Origin: Solirubrobacteraceae bacterium
GTDB taxonomy: Bacteria > Actinomycetota > Thermoleophilia > Solirubrobacterales > Solirubrobacteraceae
Assembly (NCBI GenBank): GCA_017882405.1
Contig: JADGPO010000045.1
Location: 10,492 to 74,491, forward strand
Reading direction: 5' to 3'
DNA length: 64,000 nt
Within the stretch, counting starts at the first letter, position 1; each line of letters opens with the position of its first letter. Under the pieces are notes generated by a model. That model saw only the letters and a program-made list of their open reading frames with translations. It was not told where the DNA came from and made no database searches. Of this stretch, positions 35,498 through 43,779 are shown one piece after another. A program made the translations under genes and the position numbers.

Positions 35498-35803
35498 ATG
35501 TCCTCACAAGATCCCCACACCGGACCACGTCACGAGCCTGAGCGCATCTACGAGCGCGATCCCGATCCCGCCGAGGCGGCCGACCGCCCGCTGGAGCCCA
35601 AGTCCTCGTCACAGCCACTGCACGCCACCGATGAACCGGACGACGCGCAGCAGGCCCAGGATCCCCACCACGCCCTGAACACCCACGTGGGCGACCCCGA
35701 TCCCGACGCCGACTCGGACCCGTACCGCACACCCACGACCGAGGACGACGACGAGCACGCCTCCGGGACCCGCGGCAGCGGCCAGGGCGCCGAGGACCGC
35801 TGA
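35498..35803 (+). CDS. Small acidic, disordered hypothetical protein
   Basis: A 101-residue protein rich in Asp, Glu, Pro and His, with no hydrophobic core; segments such as DPDPAEAADRPLEPK and VGDPDPDADSDPYRTPTTED repeat a D-P-D theme. A good ribosome site (AGAAGGAGCCTGA) precedes the ATG. It is probably intrinsically disordered. Function unknown. Confidence 0.7.
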   Translation: MSSQDPHTGPRHEPERIYERDPDPAEAADRPLEPKSSSQPLHATDEPDDAQQAQDPHHALNTHVGDPDPDADSDPYRTPTTEDDDEHASGTRGSGQGAEDR

Positions 35804-35816
35804 GCGCAATCGGCCC

Positions 35817-35838
35817 CGCCGGCGTTCGCGGGCCGGCG
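35817..35838 (+). terminator. Possible GC hairpin after the acidic-protein gene
   Basis: CGCCGGC (35817-35823) pairs with GCCGGCG (35832-35838) over an 8-base loop, 14 bases after the stop codon. No T-tract follows. Could terminate the acidic-protein transcript. Confidence 0.35.
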
Positions 35839-35847
35839 CAGCGACAA

Positions 35848-35880
35848 TACAGGGATCAGCCCGCCGTTTAGATCCCTGTA
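35848..35880 (+). promoter_or_regulatory. Perfect 10-bp inverted repeat in front of nadE
   Basis: TACAGGGATC (35848-35857) and GATCCCTGTA (35871-35880) form a perfect inverted repeat with a 13-base spacer, ending 13 bases before the GTG start of the NAD synthetase gene. It could be an operator for a dimeric repressor of NAD synthesis or an RNA stem that hides the ribosome-binding region. Neither is shown. Confidence 0.6.
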
Positions 35881-35893
35881 CCGCCACGGCTAC

Positions 35894-37924
35894 GTGCGCG
35901 TGGCGGCGGCCGTCCCGCACGTCCGAGTGGGCGACCCGGGCTTCAACGCCGAGCACACCGCCGGGCTGGCCCGGCGCGCCCACGAGACGGGCGCCGCGGT
36001 GGTGGTGTTCCCCGAGCTGGGGCTGGCGGGCTACTCCAGCGAGGACCTGTTTCACCAGGCCGCCCTGCTCGATGCCGTCGAGGCGGCCCTCGAGCACCTG
36101 GTCGCCGTCAGCTTGGACCTGCGCCCCGTGCTGCTCGTGGGAGCGCCGGTGCGCGCCGAGGGCGGGCTGTTCAACGCCGCGATCGCCATCCGCCACGGCC
36201 AGATCCTGGGCGCCACGCCCAAGACCTACGTGCCCGAGTACCACGAGTACTACGAGAAGCGACAGTTCCGAGCCGCGCGCGACGTGATCGGCGATCGGCT
36301 GACGCTGGCCGGGGCCACCGTGCCCTTCGGTCCCAACCTGGTCTACGCGTGCCGTGACGTGCGCGACTTCGCCCTGCACGTGGAGATCTGCGAGGACCTG
36401 TGGAGTCCGATTGCACCCAGCACGTACGGAGCGTTGGCCGGCGCGACCGTGCTCACCAACCTGTCGGCGAGCAATATCACGATCGGCAAATCAGGCTTCC
36501 GGCGCATGCTGTGTGAATCCCAGTCGGCCAAGACCGTCTCGGCCTACGTGTTCGCGGCCGCCGGCCTGGGCGAGTCGACGACCGACATGGCATGGGACGG
36601 CCAGGCGCTGATCTGCGAGAACGGCGACCTGCTGTCCGAGTCCGAGCGCTTCTCCGACGAGGAGCAGCTGATCGTCGGCGACATCGACCTGGACCGCATC
36701 CTGTCTGACCGGATGAGCATCTCCAGCTATGGGGACACGATCGGTGACGAGCGCGAGCGCCTGCGCACGTTTCGCCGGATCGAGTTCGAGCTCGACCCGC
36801 ACTCCGCGCCCGAGGCGTCTGAGACCCTGAGCCGCCGCGTCGAGCGCTTCCCCTACGTGCCGTCGGACCCGGCCAGCCGCAACGAGCGCTGCGAGGAGGT
36901 CTACAACATCCAGGTCAGGGGGCTGGAGACCCGCCTGCGGGCCACCGGGATCAAGAAGATCGTGATCGGGGTCTCCGGGGGGCTGGACAGCACCCACGCG
37001 CTGATCGTTGCCGCGCGCGCCGCCGACCGCCTCGGGCTGCCGCGTACCAACGTGCTCGGCTACACGCTGCCGGGCTTCGCCACCAGCCCGCGAACGCTGG
37101 AGAACGCCCACGCATTGATGAAGGCGCTGGGCGTCACCGCCGCCGAGCTGGACATCCGCCCCTCGGCCACGCAGATGCTGCGCGACCTGCAACACCCGGC
37201 CGCCGAGGGCGAGCCCCAGTACGACGTGACCTATGAGAACGTCCAGGCGGGGGAGCGCACCTCGCACCTGTTCCGGCTGGCCAACTACCACCGCGCGCTG
37301 GTGCTGGGCACCGGCGACCTGTCAGAGCTGGCCCTCGGATGGAGCACCTACGGCGTCGGCGACCAGATGTCGCATTACAACGTCAACGCCTCGGTTCCCA
37401 AGACGCTGATCCGCTTCCTGCTGCGCTGGGCGATCGGCGCCAACCTGTTCGGCGAGGAGGCCAACCGGGTGCTGGCCTCGGTGCTCGAGACGGCGATCTC
37501 GCCCGAGCTGGTCCCCGGCGGCGACGACGCCGGCGACGGCCCCCACCAGGACTCCGAGCAGACGGTCGGCCCCTATGAGCTCCAGGACTTCTTCCTGTAC
37601 TACATCCTGCGCTTCGGCTACCGGCCCAGCAAGGTCGCGTTCCTGGCCGAGTACGCCTGGGGCGATCGCAGCCGGGGAGATTGGCCCGACCTGATCCCCG
37701 AGGACCGGCGCAACCAGTACTCGCTGCACGAGATCCGCCACTGGCTGGAGGTGTTCCTGCAGCGGTTCTTCGCCAGCAGCCAGTTCAAGCGCTCGGCGAT
37801 GCCCAACGCCCCCAAGGTGGGCTCGGGCGGATCGCTGTCGCCGCGCTCTGACTGGCGCGCGCCGTCGGACGGGAACGCCACCGCGTGGCTGCAGGAACTC
37901 CGCGCGGGCGTGCCTGAGGAATAA
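35894..37924 (+). CDS. nadE: Glutamine-dependent NAD+ synthetase
   Basis: A 676-residue two-domain enzyme. The N-terminal nitrilase-type glutaminase domain has its triad: E41 in [16 protein letters not shown], Lys in [16 protein letters not shown] and Cys in HVEICEDLW. The C-terminal synthetase domain has the PP-loop [15 protein letters not shown] and [10 protein letters not shown]. It amidates nicotinic acid adenine dinucleotide to NAD+ with ammonia channelled from glutamine. The length is that of the long tubercular type. It starts with GTG, is preceded by a perfect inverted repeat, and is followed after 8 bases by a small gene in the same operon. Confidence 0.95.
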   Translation: MRVAAAVPHVRVGDPGFNAEHTAGLARRAHETGAAVVVFPELGLAGYSSEDLFHQAALLDAVEAALEHLVAVSLDLRPVLLVGAPVRAEGGLFNAAIAIRHGQILGATPKTYVPEYHEYYEKRQFRAARDVIGDRLTLAGATVPFGPNLVYACRDVRDFALHVEICEDLWSPIAPSTYGALAGATVLTNLSASNITIGKSGFRRMLCESQSAKTVSAYVFAAAGLGESTTDMAWDGQALICENGDLLSESERFSDEEQLIVGDIDLDRILSDRMSISSYGDTIGDERERLRTFRRIEFELDPHSAPEASETLSRRVERFPYVPSDPASRNERCEEVYNIQVRGLETRLRATGIKKIVIGVSGGLDSTHALIVAARAADRLGLPRTNVLGYTLPGFATSPRTLENAHALMKALGVTAAELDIRPSATQMLRDLQHPAAEGEPQYDVTYENVQAGERTSHLFRLANYHRALVLGTGDLSELALGWSTYGVGDQMSHYNVNASVPKTLIRFLLRWAIGANLFGEEANRVLASVLETAISPELVPGGDDAGDGPHQDSEQTVGPYELQDFFLYYILRFGYRPSKVAFLAEYAWGDRSRGDWPDLIPEDRRNQYSLHEIRHWLEVFLQRFFASSQFKRSAMPNAPKVGSGGSLSPRSDWRAPSDGNATAWLQELRAGVPEE

Positions 37925-37932
37925 TCACGGTC

Positions 37933-38301
37933 ATGCCCACGGAACCCGAACCGCTCACCCTGGCCGAGGTCGTCCGCCGCGCCTGCGCGCTGGTCGATCC
38001 CGACGACACCGATCCCGTCGTGGGCGACTTCGAGCGCTACTTCGAGGACGCCGACGAGCCGATCCGGGCACTCGACGATGTCGAGGCACGGGTGGCCACC
38101 GTGCTCGCCGACCTCGACCCGGCAGTCGCCAACGGCTCCCTGTCGGTGGCCGGCGCGGTCACCGTGTACCTCCAGTACCGTCGCGACGAGTACGGCGTCG
38201 AGCCTGCCAAGCTGCTGCGGCTGGCGGCCGGGGCCGAATGGAAGGGCAAGCCGCCCGAGGTCGTGGTCGCCTGGCTGGGCGACCGCGACATCAAGCTTTA
38301 G
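37933..38301 (+). CDS. Conserved hypothetical protein downstream of nadE
   Basis: A 122-residue, mostly helical, acidic protein (LTLAEVVRRACALVDPDDTD at the N-terminus, LQYRRDEYGVEPAKLLRLAA near the end). No recognised domain and no membrane segment. It begins 8 bases after nadE and so is probably co-transcribed with it; its last 11 bases overlap the 3' end of the convergent xdhC gene. Confidence 0.75.
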   Translation: MPTEPEPLTLAEVVRRACALVDPDDTDPVVGDFERYFEDADEPIRALDDVEARVATVLADLDPAVANGSLSVAGAVTVYLQYRRDEYGVEPAKLLRLAAGAEWKGKPPEVVVAWLGDRDIKL

Positions 38302-39442
38302 TGCCCACGCGGTCGGCCACCTGGTCGCGACCGTGGATCGGCCCGCTGGTCTGCCGCAGCGGCCGGGCGGCGCGCTGAGCGCGGTCGGCGATGATCTCGG
38401 CAAGCACCGAAACGGCCGTCTCCTCGGCCGTGCGGCTGCCGATGTCCAGCCCGCAGGGAGCGTGGATGCGGGCCAGGTCGGCCTCGCTGACACCGGAGTC
38501 GAGCAGCCGGCGCTCCCGGTCGGCGGTCGTCTTGCGGCTGCCCAGCGCGCCGATGTACCCGGCGCCTGAGGCCAGTGCGGCGATCAGGGCCGGCTCGTCG
38601 AACTTGGAGTCATGGGTGAACACCAGCACGGCGTCGCGCGGGCCCAGCTCCAGGTCTGCCATGACCTCCTGGGGCCAGCCGATCCGCACGTCGGCGACGG
38701 TGGTGAAGCGCGGCGAGCGGGCGAAGCGATCTCGCGCGTCGGCGATCGTGACCTGGTAACCGATCGCCGAGGCGAACGGGGCCAGCGCCGCCGAGAAATC
38801 GATCGCCCCGATGATGAACATCTCCGGCGGCAGCGCGTAGGCGCGGATGTGGACGCGCTGGTCGTCGCCCAGCGTGGCGCCGTCGGCGCCGAAGCGGCGC
38901 ACGGTCGTCTTGCCCTCCTCCAGCAGGCCCAGGGCCTCGCGAGTCACGTTGCGGTCCAGCAGCTCGGAGCCGGCCAGGGTGCCCGTCACCGTGTCCTCGG
39001 TGACGGTGAGCCGGGCGCCGGCCTGCTCACCGTCCAGCAGCGTGGCCACCGCCGCTGGGCGCCCCTCGGCGTGCGCCTCGAGCGCGGCCAGCTCGGTCTG
39101 CCCGTCGGCGCCCGCCGGCTCGGAGATGAAGATGTGCACGGTCCCGCCGCACATCAGCCCGACGGTGCCCGCCAGCTCGTCGGAGATCCCATAGGTGAGA
39201 ACGCCGGGGCCGCGATCGCCGGCCATGATCCCCTCGGCCTCGGCGACCACGGCGCCCTCTACGCAACCGCCGGTGATCGACCCCTCGATGTGGCCGTGCT
39301 CGTCGATCACCATCATCGCGCCCTCGGGCAGCGGCGCGGAGCCCTCCACCTCGATCAGCAGCGCCTGCACGAAGCGACGGCCCTCGCGCAGCCACGCGAC
39401 AGCCATCTCCTGGGTGGCGTTGACGACGCCCGAATCGATCAC
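38291..39442 (-). CDS. XdhC/CoxI-family molybdenum-cofactor maturation protein
   Basis: A 383-residue XdhC-family protein. The N-terminal XdhC/CoxI domain has GSAPLPEGAMMVIDEHG and GSITGGCVEGAVVAEAE; the C-terminal Rossmann-like part has MFIIGAIDFSAALAPFASAI, DAVLVFTHDSKFDEPALIAA and YIGALGSRKTTADRERRL, ending with HAPCGLDIGSRTAEETAVSV. Such proteins load and sulfurate the molybdenum cofactor for xanthine- or CO-dehydrogenase-type enzymes. No molybdo-hydroxylase gene is in the window, so its client lies elsewhere. Confidence 0.92.
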   Translation of the reverse strand: MIDSGVVNATQEMAVAWLREGRRFVQALLIEVEGSAPLPEGAMMVIDEHGHIEGSITGGCVEGAVVAEAEGIMAGDRGPGVLTYGISDELAGTVGLMCGGTVHIFISEPAGADGQTELAALEAHAEGRPAAVATLLDGEQAGARLTVTEDTVTGTLAGSELLDRNVTREALGLLEEGKTTVRRFGADGATLGDDQRVHIRAYALPPEMFIIGAIDFSAALAPFASAIGYQVTIADARDRFARSPRFTTVADVRIGWPQEVMADLELGPRDAVLVFTHDSKFDEPALIAALASGAGYIGALGSRKTTADRERRLLDSGVSEADLARIHAPCGLDIGSRTAEETAVSVLAEIIADRAQRAARPLRQTSGPIHGRDQVADRVGTKA

Positions 39443-39478
39443 TGCGCCGCCCGCCTCTCCATGTAGTAGGAATTAGTC

Positions 39479-40042
39479 ATGACCTTCACGCCCGGTACCT
39501 ACACCCTAGGCCCTGAGAATGGCACCCTGTCGGTACGGACGGCGCGCAGCGGCGCCGCCGCCAAGGCAGGCCACGACCTGCTGATCGAGGTCGGCGCCTG
39601 GGAGGGCGTTATCAAGCTGGCCGAGGACCCGGCCGCCTCGTCGGTGACGCTGACCGCCGATGCGGGCTCGATGCGCGTGCTCGACGGCACCGGCGGGATG
39701 ACCAAGCTCGACGAGGGAGACAAGACCGGGATCAAGCAGACGATCGACCAGGACGTCCTCAAGGGGACCGCGATCGCGTTCGAGTCCTCGGCCGTGCGGT
39801 CGGCCGACGCCCAGGCCGACAGCCTGAGGTTCGACGTCGACGTCGACGGCGAGCTGGAGCTGTTCGGCCGTCGGGCTCCGGTCTCGCTAACGCTCACGAT
39901 CGATGACGGGGGCCACCTGGTCGCTGACGCAAAGCTCAAGCAGACCGCCTGGGGCATCAAGCCGTACTCGGCGCTGTTCGGCGCGCTCAAGGTCGCCGAC
40001 GAGGTGCAGATCGCCGTCGACGCGCAGCTGCCGGCCGCCTGA
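39479..40042 (+). CDS. YceI-family lipid-binding-like protein
   Basis: A 187-residue YceI-like beta-barrel protein: opening PGTYTLGPENGTLSVRTARS with AAAKAGHDLLIEV, and later VDGELELFGRRAPVSLTLTI and the terminal LFGALKVADEVQIAVDAQLP. YceI proteins bind isoprenoid-type lipids in a lipocalin-like barrel. This one has no signal peptide, so it is cytoplasmic. It is divergent from xdhC. Confidence 0.9.
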   Translation: MTFTPGTYTLGPENGTLSVRTARSGAAAKAGHDLLIEVGAWEGVIKLAEDPAASSVTLTADAGSMRVLDGTGGMTKLDEGDKTGIKQTIDQDVLKGTAIAFESSAVRSADAQADSLRFDVDVDGELELFGRRAPVSLTLTIDDGGHLVADAKLKQTAWGIKPYSALFGALKVADEVQIAVDAQLPAA

Positions 40043-40153
40043 GCTCGCGGCGCACGGTCGGTGTCGGCTGCGGGTGTCCTCATCGAAGGGCTGCCTCTCC
40101 TCCTCAAACTCTGACCCTCTGATCGTAGCCCGGGCGATCGCCATCCCGAGCGG

Positions 40154-41161
40154 CTAAGCCAGCGCGGCCACGAAGCGCCAGTCCAGCACCTCGCCAGACC
40201 AGTCCTGGCGGTGCGCCGTGACCACGCTGCGCAGGCCGGCGATAGCGCCCCCGTCGGGCAGCGGCCTCAGGTCCTCCACCGTCAGGCTGCTGGTCAGCAG
40301 GTCCTCCTCGCGCACCGGTGCCGGGTGGTCGCAGCCGTGCCAGGCGAGTACCGCCGCCAGCCCGGGCAGGGCACGCGCCGCCTGATGAGCGGCCAGCCCG
40401 ATGGCGTGACCGCCGTAGACGAGCCGGAACCCGGTGCCGGTGGCGCGCGGGTCATGGTGCACGGTGGCGAGGTTCAGCGTCAGGCGCGACAGCTCGGTCG
40501 CGCACGTGACCGGGTCGGCGACGTCGATCTCGAACCTGTCGCCGACCGACAGCTGGGCGGCGTGCGGTCCCTCGACGGCCTCGCGCAGAGCGCCCAGGTC
40601 CCAGCCACTCGCCAGCTCGGTCACCCCGTCCATGTCGACCTCGGCCCGCCCCGCGTTCACATCGTCCTCGTGTCCGGTCCGGGCTGCCGGGTCACGCAGC
40701 GGCAGCATCGCGCAGCGCTCGAAGTCCAGCACCGGGCGGCCCTCGCCGTCGGCCGTCCTGATCCGCAACACGGCCAGCCCCGTCGCCGGACGGTCGGGGC
40801 GGGAACGGTTCTGCTTGAGTGCGACCACTTCCGTCCTGGTGTGCAGCGTGTCGCCGATCGCGGGGAGGCGATGCAGTTGCAGCCCGCGGTAGAAGAGGTT
40901 CGCCCGCACGCGGCGCGTGAGCACGCTGGAGTGGCCGATCGACACGTCGACGACCAGGCCGGGCGGCGCCGGGACGATCCCGCCGAACACGGTGCGGGCC
41001 AGCGCGTGGTCGAGCGTGGCCGTCGTGCGATCGCCGAGAACCGCCTGGTGCAGGGCGGCGTGACCGCTGGTGAGCGTCAGCGCGGGGGCGCCGAGCCGGT
41101 CGCCGATCCGCAGATCCTCGAAGTAGGGGCCGCCGATGTCGGCCGCGGCCGTGGGGCTCAT
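40154..41161 (-). CDS. MaoC-like hot-dog dehydratase
   Basis: A 335-residue protein with two MaoC-type hot-dog halves: GGPYFEDLRIGDRLGAPALT with ALARTVFGGIVPAPPGL in the first and VHHDPRATGTGFRLVYGGHA in the second. The family hydrates enoyl-CoA-type thioesters; double-domain forms in actinobacteria include mesaconyl-CoA-hydratase relatives. The ATG at 41159-41161 overlaps the stop of the SDR gene (ATGA), so the pair is an operon probably acting on the same acyl-CoA. Confidence 0.88.
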   Translation of the reverse strand: MSPTAAADIGGPYFEDLRIGDRLGAPALTLTSGHAALHQAVLGDRTTATLDHALARTVFGGIVPAPPGLVVDVSIGHSSVLTRRVRANLFYRGLQLHRLPAIGDTLHTRTEVVALKQNRSRPDRPATGLAVLRIRTADGEGRPVLDFERCAMLPLRDPAARTGHEDDVNAGRAEVDMDGVTELASGWDLGALREAVEGPHAAQLSVGDRFEIDVADPVTCATELSRLTLNLATVHHDPRATGTGFRLVYGGHAIGLAAHQAARALPGLAAVLAWHGCDHPAPVREEDLLTSSLTVEDLRPLPDGGAIAGLRSVVTAHRQDWSGEVLDWRFVAALA

Positions 41162-41964
41162 GCGCCCGGTTGGGCCAGCTGGGCCTGCAGGCGACGCATA
41201 CCGGCCAGCCACCGCTCGTAGTCGGCGCCCTTGCGCTCAAAGAAGGCGCCCACCTCCGGGTGCGGGAGGATCAGGAAGCGCTCTTGTGCCACACCCTCCA
41301 GCACCAGCCGCGCCACCTCATCAGGGTGCAGGACCTCCCCGGCGGCGCGGACGACCCGCGCTCCCAGGGACTCCAGCGCACCCGTGGGACCTGCGTTGAG
41401 CATCGCGGTGTCGACGCCCATCGGGCAAACGCAGCTCACCCGCAGTCCCCGATCGCCGTAGGTGACCGAGAGCCACTCGGCGAACGCCACGGCCGCGTGC
41501 TTGCTGACCGCATAGGGTGCCGACCCGATCTGCGTGAGCAGACCGGCGGCCGAGGCGGTCGCCACGAAGTACCCCTCGCCCCGTTGCAGCCAGTCGGGCA
41601 GCAGCAGGCGCGCGAGCCGCACGTGCTGGCGGACGTTGACCTCCAGCGCCAGGTCCCAGGTCTCCTCCGGGGTCTCGATCGGATCGGTGCCCACCGCCAC
41701 GCCGGCGTTGGCAAAGCAGACGTCGACGGGGCCGAGCGCGTCGCGGACGGCGGCGACCATCTCCTGCAGTGCGGCACCGTCGGTCAGGTCGCAGGGCAAT
41801 GAAACATGGGCGCCGCCCAGCTGCGAGCCCACGCCCTGCAGATCCTCGGCCAGCACGTCGGTGATCGCCACGCGGGCGCCGGCGTCGGCGCAGGCCAGCG
41901 CCAGCGAGCGACCGATGCCGCGGGCGGCTCCGGTGACGAGGACGGTGCGGGCGCCGAGCTTCAT
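41158..41964 (-). CDS. Short-chain dehydrogenase/reductase
   Basis: A 268-residue classical SDR: cofactor motif [20 protein letters not shown], Asp at the end of strand 2 (AITDVLAED), [10 protein letters not shown] for the NAG motif, and catalytic Ser with Y-x3-K in [20 protein letters not shown]. It oxidises or reduces an unidentified alcohol/ketone with NAD(H) or NADP(H). It is the first gene of the pair with the MaoC-like dehydratase. Confidence 0.92.
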   Translation of the reverse strand: MKLGARTVLVTGAARGIGRSLALACADAGARVAITDVLAEDLQGVGSQLGGAHVSLPCDLTDGAALQEMVAAVRDALGPVDVCFANAGVAVGTDPIETPEETWDLALEVNVRQHVRLARLLLPDWLQRGEGYFVATASAAGLLTQIGSAPYAVSKHAAVAFAEWLSVTYGDRGLRVSCVCPMGVDTAMLNAGPTGALESLGARVVRAAGEVLHPDEVARLVLEGVAQERFLILPHPEVGAFFERKGADYERWLAGMRRLQAQLAQPGA

Positions 41965-42421
41965 GGCGTCAGGGGCGGTTGCACGGGCGCGGAGGCTATT
42001 GGTTCAGGCGCGTCACCAGCGGGTGGCTCGTCGCCGGGCTATCACCAGTGGCGGAGTGTGCCCGCCCGGTCCGCGGTCCCTGCCCATCGCCCTGGGGCCC
42101 CGCGCCACGGGCAGACATGAGCCGTCCGACCCGCAACGGCAGGCTGAGGTCGATGCGTGTCCGCCCACCGCTGTGCGGGCGGCCGACGCCAGATGCCGAG
42201 CCGAGCCGAGCCTGCGCGGCGCCAGGCGCAGATCGTGGCGCTCCACCCCTCCGAGCAGCCAATCGACTTCGCCACTCGAGGCGACGCGAACCCAGCGGCC
42301 GAAAGCTGGTCGGTCGCGCGCCACGGGTCGGTGCATCGGCTACGGACATCGCCGGGAACGCCTCTACCGCCACCCAGTCCGGAGCGGCTCACGTCAATTT
42401 CTAGGTGTGAACCTCGCCTGC
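41965..42421. other. Intergenic stretch, no gene seen
   Basis: 457 bases between the SDR gene and the PAS/HD-GYP gene. Open frames on both strands are arginine- and serine-rich without motifs or ribosome sites. It marks the change from dense coding to the looser right-hand region. Confidence 0.5.
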
Positions 42422-43441
42422 CTACACGACCGCTGACGTGATTGGTGCATCGTCCCTTCGGTCGTAGAGGTGCAGAAAAGCCTCCACCACCTGAGGGTCG
42501 AACTGACTTCCGCTGCAGCGTACGAGCTCGCGCTTGGCTTCCTCGGTCGCTCGGGCAGAGCTGTACGGTCTTGGACGGGTGATCGCGTCGAAGGTGTCGA
42601 CGACGGACACGATGCGGGCCGGGAGCGGGATCTCCTCTCGCATCAGCCCCGCCGGGTAACCCGCGCCGTCCCATCTCTCGTGGTGGGCAATGGCGATCTT
42701 CTCCCCCATCTGCAGGATTTCGCTTTCGCTTCCCGCCAGCAGCTGTGCGCCTAGCACCGTGTGCCGTTGCATCGTCGAGCGCTCCTCCGAGGTGAGTGTC
42801 CCCGGCTTGAGCAGGATCTGGTCGGGGATTCCGATCTTTCCGACGTCGTGCAGCGGAGCGGCCTCGCGGATCACTCCCACCAGACCAGCACGCATCCCCA
42901 GGCGCGAGGCCAGTCGAGCCGAGTTGCCGCCGACCCTCCTGGTGTGTTGCGCGGTCTCGTTGTCACGGAACTCGGCGGCCAGCGCCAAGCTGTGAAGCGT
43001 CTCGGCCCGGGATCGGAACAGGTCGTCGGTTCGTTCGCGAACCATCGCCTCGAGGTCGTCACGAGCGCGGAGCCGCTGGCTGATGTCATGGCTGACAACG
43101 CAGAAACCCACCAGTGCGCCAGTGTCCATGATCCTTGACAACGTGACCGAGACCTGAACCAGGGCGCCGCTCTTGCTCATGCTCTGGGTATCTACCTTGA
43201 CGGTGGCTCCCCGCGCGACGGCGGCCCACACCCGGCGCTCTCCTCCCGCTCTGGCGGGTGGAACGAGGATGTTCAGCGGCTGCCCGATGATCTCCTTCTC
43301 CGTGTACCCATAGAGTGCCACCGCTGCCCGGTTCCAGGTCAGGATCCTCCCGGTGACGTCGGCGCTGACGATGGCTTCGTTCGCGGCATCCACCAGGGCT
43401 GCATAACGTGTCTCCGCCGTGGCGGCGGGCCGGTGCTTCAC
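42422..43441 (-). CDS. PAS domain / HD-GYP phosphodiesterase
   Basis: A 339-residue signalling protein. Residues about 10-120 are a PAS sensor (RYAALVDAANEAIVSADVTG, then RILTWNRAAVALYGYTEKEI), followed by a coiled-coil linker (about 125-150) and an HD-GYP domain with full motifs: H and D in EAAPLHDVGKIGIPDQIL and HHERWDGAGYPAGL. HD-GYP enzymes break down cyclic di-GMP, so this should lower the messenger in response to a redox or ligand cue at the PAS domain. The GTG at 43439-43441 is preceded by GAGAGGG; a GTG 57 bases upstream is also possible. Confidence 0.92.
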   Translation of the reverse strand: MKHRPAATAETRYAALVDAANEAIVSADVTGRILTWNRAAVALYGYTEKEIIGQPLNILVPPARAGGERRVWAAVARGATVKVDTQSMSKSGALVQVSVTLSRIMDTGALVGFCVVSHDISQRLRARDDLEAMVRERTDDLFRSRAETLHSLALAAEFRDNETAQHTRRVGGNSARLASRLGMRAGLVGVIREAAPLHDVGKIGIPDQILLKPGTLTSEERSTMQRHTVLGAQLLAGSESEILQMGEKIAIAHHERWDGAGYPAGLMREEIPLPARIVSVVDTFDAITRPRPYSSARATEEAKRELVRCSGSQFDPQVVEAFLHLYDRRDDAPITSAVV

Positions 43442-43779
43442 GGCAACCCTCTCTTCATGTTGCGGCAACGACAGCCACTGTCCGCAAGACTGACCCACCC
43501 CGGCTCCGTCCCGAGGCCAGGCTCGACGATACGCACACGCAGTCCCTCACGCAACTTTGATGAGGCTTTACTGAGCGTTACACCTAGAAGACTGTGCAAA
43601 GGCTATAACCGCCGACAGGACTACCCCCCGACAGTCGACGTCACCTTGTAAAGCTCTTCGTCATTACTGCCGATGCACGGCGGAAGCGTCTCAAAGTCCA
43701 TGCACGACAGCGCGCCGGTCGCCGCTGGCAAAGTCCACTGGACCGTCCGACCGGGGCGGTTGCAAGCGCGAGGCCAATC

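Noticed and set aside
35498..35803. Low-complexity acidic gene as non-coding
   Set aside because: A good ribosome site, an ATG, and consistent third-position GC support translation, so it was kept as a gene.
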